From positions 73,147,746 through 73,211,745 of the forward strand of contig JAVIAB010000124.1 in NCBI GenBank assembly GCA_032433765.1: a DNA stretch of 64,000 nt. The letters run 5' to 3'. Under the pieces are notes generated by a model, which was not told the DNA's origin, ran no database searches, and saw only the letters and a program-made list of their open reading frames with translations. Source of the DNA: Megaustenia siamemsis (Eukaryota > Mollusca > Gastropoda > Stylommatophora > Ariophantidae). How positions within the stretch are numbered: the first letter of the stretch is position 1; every line of letters starts with the position of its first letter. Positions 54,622 through 62,941 of the stretch are shown here, in pieces. The translations under genes and the position numbers were made by a program.

Positions 54622-55689
54622 TCATCATCATCATCGAGTGCCTTCTCCGCAACAAAGGTTGGCTACCATGGATCACCATTCTACGCTGTTTCTTGCTTTG
54701 ATGGTGCAGGCTGTCATAGATTGACTTGTCCATCTTTTGATGTTACTCGTCCATGCAGAGGTCTGCCTCTGCCTCTTTTACCTTGTATTTTCCCTTCCAA
54801 TATTACTTTTAGTAGGCTGTTGTGTCTTTTAACATGCCCCAAAAATTTCATTTGTCTTGTCTTAATTGTATTTAGTAGTTCTCTTTTTATTTTCAGTTGT
54901 TTTAAAACTTCATCGTTTGTTATCTTTTCTTTCCATCCAATTCTACCTATTCTTCTATAAATCCACATTTCAAAGGCTTCAATTTTCTGTTCTGTTTTCT
55001 TGTCTAATGTCCATGTTTCTGCACCATACAGGAATATTGAGAAGATGTAACATTTTGCCATTCTTAGTTTCAGCCCTGTTGATATTTGTTTTGTTGTTAG
55101 TATATGGCATTAAAATTACTTTTTGCCATACCTATTCTTTTGTTTATTTCAATTTTACATTTTCCATCATTGGTTATAGTATGTCCCAGGTAGTTGTAGC
55201 TCTTGAGAATTTTCTTTGCTTATGATCATAGTTTTAGTCTTTTTGATATTCATTTCTAGCCCATATTTTTTGCTTGTTATGTTTATCACGTTAAGCAATT
55301 GTAGGTTTTTAGGATTTTCTGCTAGTAGAACAGTATCATCAGCATATTTTAGGTTGTTGATTATTTGGTTATTTGGTTATGGAAGGCCCCGGCATCATTG
55401 CAAACGAATTAAAATCCATAATTGCTCAACCGCCCGTGCCAGTGGAATCATCCGAATTACTAACTCCTCTCCCAAACAAAGAAAGGTAGCTGTAGTCCCC
55501 ATCATAGCAGTCTCAGCACACGCCAAAAGACATAAGGCGAAACCGCACAGAAAGTGAACACAACCAACTGTTTCCTGTCATACGATATCATCATTCATCG
55601 TAAGCAATTGGAATATCGGTTGTTGATTATCTTTCCATTAATGTTTAGGCCTGGCATCTTTGAGATGTTCTTAAAGATTTGCTCAGTGT
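54622..55689 (-). pseudogene. LINE-B copy, antisense, 5' truncated, with RU1 copy D inside
   Basis: It is bounded by a 14-bp TSD (ATAAGGTACTGTAA at 54608-54621 and 55690-55703). On the minus strand: the MPGLNI start (about 55655), NNLKYADDTVLL (about 55360-55330), a KKTKTMI-like region, CYIFSIFLYGAETWTLDKKT (55055-54995) and a C-terminal GRGRPLHG-like end near 54760, then an ATG-triplet tail. Confidence 0.85.
55365..55617 (-). mobile_element. RU1 copy D (253 bp, 5' truncated)
   Basis: It is bounded by a perfect 13-bp TSD (GGTTGTTGATTAT at 55352-55364 and 55618-55630). It holds only the last quarter of RU1 and ends, on the minus strand, in CCATAACCAAATAACCAA. The loss of the 5' side shows that the AACCAAAT end is the 3' end and that RU1 copies can be 5' truncated, as expected for reverse transcription. 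Confidence 0.9.
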
Positions 55690-55919
55690 ATAAGGTACTG
55701 TAAACATTACTTTAATATTGCAATTGATATCTATATGTTGTTAAAATTTTTTTTATTTTCAACTTTTTTTTGTTATTGAAATTAGCTATTGTAATCTCAT
55801 TAAGTGCGTGTATCGCATAAGTACCGCGAAAAATCACAAAAATAAAATCAAACAGCAAATAAACACAGCTATTATGAAATTTAAAGTTTTCATTTTTTTG
55901 TATCTACAAAATTTCTTGC

Positions 55920-55988
55920 GCGCACACAGTCACACACCCACCCACACATATTATAATTATATAAAAATAAATATATATATGTATACAC

Positions 55989-56022
<34 letters not shown>

Positions 56023-56030
56023 ATAAATAA

Positions 56031-56068
<38 letters not shown>
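55920..56068. repeat. (CA)n and (TA)n microsatellites
   Basis: CACACACCCAC, then (CA)n at about 55988-56006 and (TA)n at 56007-56068, within the hAT 3' part. Confidence 0.9.
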
Positions 56069-56069
<1 letters not shown>

Positions 56070-56189
56070 CGTTCGTCCCCGATTTTGTGGGACAGTCTCA
56101 GAAATAAGCAAAAAAATCCTCTGAAATGTAAAAAATATGACATATATCCCCGAAAACAATGGGAAAAAAATGGTCACTCTAATTTACAG

Positions 56190-56962
56190 GCAACACAGAA
56201 ACACCATCATTCTTTTACATTAATATACTAAAGTTAACATTAGTATAATTCCCCTTTAGTTTTTAATATTGTATATTATTTTTCATATTTATGTTCAATA
56301 TATAAATAATATTGCGATATGTATGTATGTATACATATGTGTATGTATATATTTATGAATATATATGTTTTTTTAATTAAAAAAATTGTAAAACTAAAGA
56401 TAAGCTGTTGTATTTTTATTTCTTTATATGGTTTGTTATGTTTAAATGTTATCACCTATTTGACGTTCTGATACCCGCATTTTAAATTTAAAAAACATTT
56501 ACACAGTAAACAGGTGTGGGGAGAGGGAATGGGGAACTAAAACCCCAACATTTTACTAAAGAAATCCAATACCGATAAAATCATTATACGATAACTACAC
56601 ACCGTGTCTTTACTCGCTATAGTGCATGAAAACATATCTCTTTAATAAAAACAACACCAATGGATCATGAAATAAATTACCCATCTTAAATATCAATTAT
56701 GCATCAACCGCCCTACCAACGACATAAACATATGTGGCCAGTCGATCCATTATATATTTCCCTATATAAACTCTATGGTCAGAACAGATTGAGCTCGACA
56801 GTCATATACCACATTTCTCACATGATGACAAATTTAACTTTGGAAGAAATGAAAGAGGCAATAAGACTGTAAAAGAAGAATGAATCACTGAGAAGAAAAA
56901 AAGCGTAACAAATGCAATGCTAGTAGGATCAGACATTAAATAAAAAAAATGTATCCTGAACT
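56190..56962. other. AT-rich spacer
   Basis: A (GTAT)n-like run near 56318-56350. No gene seen. Confidence 0.5.
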
Positions 56963-56973
56963 ATAACTGGAAA

Positions 56974-57694
56974 GATATAGTTTCATTATAGTGAAAGAAA
57001 GCAAAAATAAAGGACTCAGCCTTAATAGCAAAAAGACAGAGGTAATAGTAACAACAGAGAAAAAGACATCACCTCAGTGCAAAATAAAGACAAGTGGAAC
57101 AATATTAAAACAGGTAAATGAATTTAAATATTTGGGAACTTTGTTAACCTCAGACGGAAGATGTGCAAAAGAGGTGAGATGCAGAACTGCTCAGACAAAA
57201 GCAGCTTTCCAAAAAATGAGGAAAATACTATGCAATCCATTTTTGACAATAGAAGCAAGAAAAAGAGTTACGTAGAGCCAGTCTTAACATATGAATGCGA
57301 GTCATGGACAATAGGACAACAGACAAGAAAATCACTGGAGAATGTAGAAATAATGTGGTTTTACAGAAGAATGTTGAGAATACCATGGACAGCTAAGAAG
57401 AGTAATGAAGATGTTCTGAGAGAGGTCAAAGCAAAAAGAGAGCTAATTTCCAATGTTAGGAAGAGACAATCATCATTTTTTGGCCATGTAATGAGAAGAG
57501 AACAACTTGAATATATTGTAACAACTGGACAAATTGAGAGACGAAGAGATAGAGGGAAGCAAAGAGAAAAAATAACAGACAGCTTAAGAGAATGGCTTGG
57601 CAGAAGGTCAACAACAGAAATGATAAATAGCTCCAGATCGAAATTTGTGGAGAGACATGATCACCTACGCCACTAGGCCCGGTACTTGATGATG
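56974..57694 (+). pseudogene. LINE-E copy, 5' truncated (721 bp)
   Basis: It is bounded by an 11-bp TSD (ATAACTGGAAA at 56963-56973 and 57695-57705). It covers the LINE-E end from [19 protein letters not shown] through [18 protein letters not shown] and RMLRIPWTAKKSNEDVL to the (TGA)n tail. One frame change near 57270. Confidence 0.9.
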
Positions 57695-57827
57695 ATAACT
57701 GGAAAAGTGTAATTATGCCATAAACATGGAAAGAAACAAAATTACTCACAATACAAAAGAAGCCGAAAGACACATCAGACACAAGTGGCCACTAACATAT
57801 CAGTCTGATCAGCTGTGTAGAAAAACT

Positions 57828-58627
57828 AACGGAGTTATTGAGTTATTTGGAGGTCATCATCACTGCACTCCGAACATGTCCATAGCTACATCCCTTGAGC
57901 TGTTCCCGCAGAGGCCAGCGACTGACGACTCCAGTTATGTGTTGGTTGAATAATTTTCATATACGCCCACTAGGTTTCTCGTTTCTGGCTGTGCCAATTT
58001 TGAATCTCTTTCATCCGAAGGAGTGACATGGACTTATGGTTGTCGAAGTCATGTGCTTTTCCCACACCTCGGAGGACATTGATGACGTCCCCCGATCCAT
58101 TGGTTGACCGTCTTCAACGACAGCGAAGCTAGCCAACCTGTCCACTTTTTCATTTCTCCGTATTCCCGCATGTCCAAGGACGTAAACAAAGATGAAGTGG
58201 TCACTACCATCACCTCCATCGTCATTCTACTCGTGAGTATAATGTATGCACCAATGTCTTCTTTGACTATTCTGCCTGCCGAGCGTACCTTAAATGCTCA
58301 TACACTCTTTTGGTGTCGTATTACGGATCCGTCTGTATAGATGACTGCATCTCTCTCATCGGTGTTATCCCAGATGAGACCCCCAGATGAGACCGTTGAT
58401 CTCCGCATTGACCAGGACTGAGTACTGTTCTCTACATTTCCTGTCGAGTGTGACAATACGCGCGAATGTGTCCCTGAATGACGTACGCACCAGTATCCAC
58501 TCCTCGCCAGCGTTGATATTGGTAAGCCCACATACCTGTTTGATGACATCTTCTGCTCCCACCCATGATTTGCCTCTTTTTAGCGTGACACATCTCCCTG
58601 TGTTGAGCTCGTGGTGCAATGGATGAT
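57828..58627 (-). pseudogene. RNase H LINE 3' half, antisense
   Basis: It is the same family as 5498-7420. The minus strand reads CVTLKRGKSWVGAEDVIKQV (58610), DAVIYTDGSVIRHQKSV (58350-58300) and the tail with the TTGAGTTATTT end at 57835. Part of the RNase H middle is deleted. Confidence 0.8.
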
Positions 58628-58649
58628 TCCACAGAAAGCTGAATTCTGA

Positions 58650-59310
58650 TCTATTTTAGTTTAGTCGATAGGTCATCATTATTGCACATAAGACAAGTCT
58701 CTACAAGTGATCATATCTTTTCCTAAGGATGTCCATTAATGGGTAGCATATAATGACACTTGTGTTATGTTTGTTGATAAGTTTTTTTTGGATTCCTGCG
58801 TAGTGTTCTCTCTTGCATCTTCCACATTGACATGATATTCGTGAAGTCTGTTCATAACTGTGGTTTCGGGGTATTTTGTTGAATCGTTTTTTTCATCCAG
58901 TGTTTCCAAGGCCATTCAGAATGTGATGGTGGACCATTGCCCTCCTTACCTATCATCAGCTAAAGTGGCAGATTTGTCAGCACGTTCATTCTTACACCCG
59001 TGAGATTTGTTCGTGGCATGCACTTTGATTGGAACGATCTAGGTCACGACCATGCAAGTGAAATACTTTCGCTGCCAGACTAGGAGGTCACTATGCTAGA
59101 AAATTTAATGTTCTAACGACATTCAAGAGTTCTGACTACCTGAGCTTTCATTAACTTTTCCACCTTGGAGAAGTTGTTGGATATGTAAACAGATACTTTT
59201 TATATATGATGCCGGGTAATCAGTCATATATTTGAGTACAGTCTAATGTTGTATTTCTATCTATCCCTGTTGTTCTGGTTCACTTCGCTAATTTGTTAAA
59301 ATAACAATGA
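58650..59310 (-). pseudogene. another RNase H LINE relic (LINE-K), antisense
   Basis: The minus strand shows a weak NFSKVEKLMKAQVVRTL (about 59160-59110) and KNERADKSATLADD (about 59000-58960), the end of an RNase H domain, then a C-terminal region with WMKKTIQQNTPK. It is strongly decayed. Confidence 0.5.
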
Positions 59311-59508
59311 ATAACGTGGTTAGTCTCCTAGCCCATTGTTATACATTTTATCACCAGAATAAATAATAAATAAAAAATATATCTTCTTATAGTACAAATA
59401 TCTCACAAACGATTCCATGAGAACTATTAAAACTTTCACTTTTACTAACAGAATTATTAAACTGTAACATCATATAAAGAAATATTTTAGGTCTCTAATA
59501 ATAACAGA

Positions 59509-59700
59509 AGTAGTAGAGTAGGGTCCATTTGGACCGAATTTAGGCGTAAATAAACAAAGATATATAGTAGGCGCATTTCGCGCCTAATGTACACGAGAGA
59601 CAAGGGGAGTTAATCGGTCGTGCGACGGCGTGACCCCTCGTGCGGCGTGACCCCTCGTGCGGCGGGCGCGTGGTGACCTCGGGGCGGATCGCGCGGGTGC
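59509..59700. repeat. Polinton 2 terminal region with palindromes and a 17-bp tandem repeat
   Basis: Contains GGTCCATTTGGACC (59522-59535), GGCGCATTTCGCGCC (about 59570-59584) and two adjacent copies of GCGTGACCCCTCGTGCG (about 59627-59660). Confidence 0.6.
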
Positions 59701-59936
59701 GTGGTGACCCCTTCGGATTATCTCGAGTGGTTCGGACAGCGTGCTATCGGATCGGGGATTATCTCGGTTTAGTGGGACGCTATCGCGCCAGGTAGACGTT
59801 AGAAAATATGTATAGCTATGTAGTTGGGTGTCTGCTTAACGTTGTACCATAAACGAAAGATAAGGGTGAAACAGTTAGAGATTACTGGTTAGTCTAAGCT
59901 GGTAGTGTAAATATATTCCTCGGTGTTAGTGGTTCG

Positions 59937-59937
<1 letters not shown>

Positions 59938-59970
<33 letters not shown>

Positions 59971-60385
59971 ATCTCTCTCTCCCTCTCCATCGCTGTCGCT
60001 CTCGATCATTCTCTCTCGTTCTCTCTCCCTCTCCATCTCTCTCTCGCTATCTCTCTCTTTCACTAGACTTCTCTCTCACTCCTAGACGTCTCTCCTACCA
60101 TACCAGCTTTCATCCTCTCTCTCTCTCTCTCTCTCTCTCCTAACATTCCACCCTCCATCGTACATTTAGCTTCCGTCATAGACTTCCCTCCATTGTAACA
60201 CTTACTCAGTCTCTCCATTTAAACCCACTAGCTCTACTTAGCTCCCCTAAATCTCTCTCTCTCTACTATTCCAGCCTAGATTTCCCTCCATTGAAATACT
60301 TACTCATTCTGTCGGCTCGGGCAACGTCATCATGTGTAGTGATTAAATAGTGACGCTCTCTTTCTCTCTCTCTCTCTCTCTTTCA
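59938..60385. repeat. CT-rich low-complexity region
   Basis: Long (CT)n runs at 59938-60068, 60115-60140, 60255-60268 and 60357-60382 separated by CTCC-rich DNA. No coding frame. It lies downstream of the minus-strand gene. Confidence 0.9.
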
Positions 60386-60433
60386 CATTCACGCTAAAGT
60401 AAAACAAAAAAGTCGCTCTATATTTCACATATA

Positions 60434-60439
60434 TTTATT
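60434..60439 (-). terminator. poly(A) signal AATAAA for the minus-strand gene
   Basis: AATAAA on the minus strand, about 40 bp after the stop at 60480-60482. Confidence 0.5.
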
Positions 60440-60479
60440 AAGACAACAAATATACAACACATATGAGAAAATATATATA

Positions 60480-61169
60480 TTACTGTCCGATTGTTGATAA
60501 TTTTAAGCGTCTGGGTTTCCTCCCTCCTGTTTTGGCGGTACTGTCTGTTTGTGTTAAATGTCTATCAAACACAGGTGCGTAGGAAGTTTCATTAGCCTTT
60601 ACAACACAACCGCCCTCCATTTTGACAAAACCTTGATCAAAGCTGGAATAGGTAATTGGTGACTCATCTGAAACACCCGGGACATTCATATTGGCCGCCG
60701 GATCTGTCGTCTGATTAACAAGAGCGAGGTTCCCTTGGTTAACAAAAGGAGGGGTCGTGTAGTTGATGCGATTCGGGTTAACAAGAGATGGTGTGTAGTT
60801 CTGGTGGTTAACGAGAGATGGCGTGTAGTTGAGCTGGTTAAGGAGAGGTGGCGTGTAGTTCTGGTGGTTAACAACAGGTGGCGTGTAGTTGAGGTTAGCA
60901 TAAGCGGTTAAAATGTCTTCTCGCATATCAACTAAAGCGATAAACTCCTCTCTCGATAGTGTTATCCCAGTTCGGGTTGGAAACTTAAAAAAACTCTCAC
61001 CGCTATATGTCCTTATATTTATCAACGGTCTGTTACGAAAAACACAAACCGAGACTGCCTTAACGCCATCTTTAGACAACGGAACTACAGTCTCATTTCC
61101 GCGTGACATAAATATGCGCTGATCACTGACATCAAACGAAATTGGCGTATTCAAGCTACACGACTCCAT
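60480..61169 (-). CDS. PC4-like ssDNA-binding protein with Asn-Tyr-Thr-Pro repeats (Polinton 2)
   Basis: I take the ATG at 61169 as the start (229 codons); the frame extends further upstream only with a TTG at 61202. Residues about 26-90 fit the PC4/p15 transcriptional-coactivator fold: a strand with VSVCVFRNRPLINIRTYSGE, then FPTRTGITLSREEFIALVDM, matching the PC4 order of 'IR-Y...P-GI-L...W/F--L'. PC4 domains bind single-stranded DNA. Residues 94-145 hold five ~10-residue repeats starting NYTPP/NYTPS/NYTTP. The C-terminus is basic (GGRKPRRLKLS). It diverges from the ATPase gene. The domain call is by eye. Confidence 0.55.
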   Translation of the reverse strand: MESCSLNTPISFDVSDQRIFMSRGNETVVPLSKDGVKAVSVCVFRNRPLINIRTYSGESFFKFPTRTGITLSREEFIALVDMREDILTAYANLNYTPPVVNHQNYTPPLLNQLNYTPSLVNHQNYTPSLVNPNRINYTTPPFVNQGNLALVNQTTDPAANMNVPGVSDESPITYSSFDQGFVKMEGGCVVKANETSYAPVFDRHLTQTDSTAKTGGRKPRRLKLSTIGQ

Positions 61170-61242
61170 ATTCAAAGAAAACAAACACAAGCCACCTGGC
61201 AACAGACGCTGGTTATCTATGTGTGTACACGGCTCGGCTGGG

Positions 61243-61251
61243 GTTTTTATA
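61243..61251 (-). promoter_or_regulatory. TATA-like box for the PC4-like gene
   Basis: TATAAAAAC on the minus strand, about 75 bp upstream of the chosen ATG; a second TATAAATAG lies at 61282-61290. Confidence 0.35.
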
Positions 61252-61300
61252 CCTGCTACGTTTAACGTATCGAGGACCGTCTATTTATAGTAGCTAACGC

Positions 61301-61360
61301 AATATGTTATCAGTCGAGGTAATATGTTATCAGGCGAGGTAATACGTTATCAGTCGTGTT
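61301..61360 (+). repeat. three 20-bp direct repeats in the divergent spacer
   Basis: Units at 61301, 61321 and 61341 start AATATGTTATCAG, AATATGTTATCAG and AATACGTTATCAG and follow each other without a gap. Their place between two divergent genes suggests a regulatory or replication site. Confidence 0.85.
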
Positions 61361-61433
61361 GCGACATGTTCCGTGACTTCAGGAAGGGTCCAAACAGGGT
61401 GATAGGTGGGAAATATGATGTGTGTGAAATAAT

Positions 61434-61441
61434 TTTATATA
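61434..61441 (+). promoter_or_regulatory. TATA-like box for the ATPase operon-like series
   Basis: TTATATAG about 125 bp upstream of the ATPase ATG. Position and sequence fit a core promoter; unproven. Confidence 0.3.
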
Positions 61442-61562
61442 GGGTGTGGTTTTTTAAAAATAAGTGTTAATTGAAGAAGTGAAACCTGGCGTGCTGACCT
61501 AAAATCACTCCTTGTTATTTTTGTCGGTGGTATAATCACTAAAGTTGGTAGCACATGTGAGG

Positions 61563-62180
61563 ATGGATCCCCGATGGAATCATCCTTTCACAGCTCTGAT
61601 AGCCGGTCCTACCGGGTGTGGGAAAACGGTATTTGTACAAAAGTTTATACAGAACCTTCACGAGTTAGCTGTCCCCGTACCGGAGGAAGTTATATGGTGT
61701 TATGCGGAATGGCAGCCGATATACGAGACTATGAGGTCAGTGAGATTTATCGAGGGTCTACCAGACGTCGATAAATTGGAAGGTGGTAAGAAGAGAAGAC
61801 TGATCGTCATCGATGACTTGATGTCTGAGACGGACGAGAGGGTAACAAAATTATTCACCAAAGGTAGTCATCACAGAGATATTAGTGTTATGTACATTGT
61901 TCAAAATCTATTTGGAAAAAATAAAGAACATCGAACCATAAGTCTCAATACGCACTATTTAGTCCTTTTCAAGAACCCGAGAGATGGGAGTCAAATTATA
62001 AATCTGGCCAAACAAATGTACCCAGGACAGGTGGGGTACCTCCAAGATAGTTTTAAGGACGCGACAGCGTTTCCTCACGGTTATTTGCTGATTGATCTTC
62101 GTCAGGACACACCTGATAATCTTAGATTGAGAACAAAAATATTCCCAGGGGAGAGACAAATCGTCTACGTGCCAAAGTAG
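61563..62180 (+). CDS. FtsK/HerA-type DNA-packaging ATPase (Polinton 2)
   Basis: The ATG at 61563 gives 205 codons; the frame reaches back to a TTG at 61545 only. Walker A is GPTGCGKT (residues 15-22), Walker B is LIVIDD (80-85), and VQN at 113-115 fits the sensor after the third strand. Length and layout match the A32-like packaging ATPases of Polintons and related viruses, which pump DNA into capsids. The frame is intact. The next gene starts 6 bp after the stop, so the genes are probably expressed from one transcript. Confidence 0.85.
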   Translation: MDPRWNHPFTALIAGPTGCGKTVFVQKFIQNLHELAVPVPEEVIWCYAEWQPIYETMRSVRFIEGLPDVDKLEGGKKRRLIVIDDLMSETDERVTKLFTKGSHHRDISVMYIVQNLFGKNKEHRTISLNTHYLVLFKNPRDGSQIINLAKQMYPGQVGYLQDSFKDATAFPHGYLLIDLRQDTPDNLRLRTKIFPGERQIVYVPK

Positions 62181-62186
62181 AGAATC

Positions 62187-62513
62187 ATGTGTGATGAATC
62201 ACTTAGACGGTACGGTGAAATATTGAAATGTATGCGCGCCGCCTCGCCGAGCGGTTTAAGAGCCATATTAAAAACAGCCTCTCCCAAACTCATTAACTTT
62301 TTGTGCGAGTATTGTCATAACATTTTAAAAGGTAATGTTAGACTCACTCAGCGACAGAAGTGCGAGCTACGTCGACACAAGCACGAGTTGAGACTTCTCA
62401 CTAAAAAGAAACCGAATCTTAAGCGGCGGAAAGAGATTCTACAAACCGGTGGGTTCATAGGTGCTTTGCTCCGTCCTATATTAAGTATTCTCGGGGGCGT
62501 ACTAGGTGCGTAA
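62187..62513 (+). CDS. small basic protein with hydrophobic C-terminus (Polinton 2)
   Basis: 108 codons. The middle is very basic (RQKCELRRHKHELRLLTKKK, residues 57-76 approx.) and the last ~20 residues are hydrophobic and Gly-rich (GALLRPILSILGGVLG). Small proteins of this type lie beside the ATPase in Polintons and adintovirus-like elements and are compared with adenoviral core or membrane-active peptides. That role is inference from layout. The frame is intact, and the next ATG begins 2 bp after the stop. Confidence 0.55.
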   Translation: MCDESLRRYGEILKCMRAASPSGLRAILKTASPKLINFLCEYCHNILKGNVRLTQRQKCELRRHKHELRLLTKKKPNLKRRKEILQTGGFIGALLRPILSILGGVLGA

Positions 62514-62515
62514 CA

Positions 62516-62869
62516 ATGGCCAAAAAAATGATATTGATGGATCCTCGATTTCTCGAGGGTCTTACACAGACTACTAGCACGTCGTATAGCCCACCCGAGG
62601 CGATCGGTGACAACTTGAGAGATTTAGATGCTGAAATGCAACGTATCCTATTCCGAGATGATTTAGCACCCGCCGATAAGGCCAGAGTGTACCAACGTGC
62701 CCTGCATCAATATTTAACTAGATTGGAGCAGTATAAACGTCGCTCATTGGGTTCGGTCGATCTCATTCAACACAACACGACAACAGAAAAAACACATTCC
62801 CCACCACCACCAATCGAAGAGCAAGACACCACCAATACCACCAGCAGCCGAAACCCCAAAGCTAGATAA
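62516..62869 (+). CDS. small helical protein of unknown role, apparent C-terminal frameshift (Polinton 2)
   Basis: 117 codons. Residues 30-80 are helix-like and charged (LRDLDAEMQRILFRDDLAP, ADKARVYQRALHQYLTRLEQ). The end becomes Pro/Thr-rich. In the next (+1) frame, from about 62823 to the stop at 62964-62966, the sequence stays open and ends with a basic KLRPKKRKSGIPTPKWERW segment, which looks like the proper C-terminus. That tail would overlap the integrase start at 62942 by 25 bp. So either a base was lost near 62800-62830 or the gene uses frameshifting. Confidence 0.5.
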   Translation: MAKKMILMDPRFLEGLTQTTSTSYSPPEAIGDNLRDLDAEMQRILFRDDLAPADKARVYQRALHQYLTRLEQYKRRSLGSVDLIQHNTTTEKTHSPPPPIEEQDTTNTTSSRNPKAR

Positions 62870-62941
62870 TGAAACTACTCCACCCGTAACCACGTATAAA
62901 CTGAGACCTAAAAAAAGAAAGAGCGGAATCCCAACACCAAA

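Larger units (their letters stand above)
52292..56181 (+). mobile_element. hAT-superfamily DNA transposon (3890 bp)
   Basis: An 8-bp TSD and short inverted ends (TAGGGTGACCATTTGTCCCC at left; the right end reads TAGAGTGACCATTTTTTTCC on the minus strand) are hAT marks. Inside are a BED zinc finger, a transposase body and the hAT C-terminal domain. Inner subterminal CCCCGA-type repeats occur near both ends (52310-52370, 56075-56160). It carries a nested LINE-B insertion and microsatellites. Confidence 0.85.

Noticed and set aside
60686..60901. Thr/Leu-rich 71-codon minus-strand frame
   Set aside because: It is a shifted-frame shadow of the repeats in the PC4-like gene.
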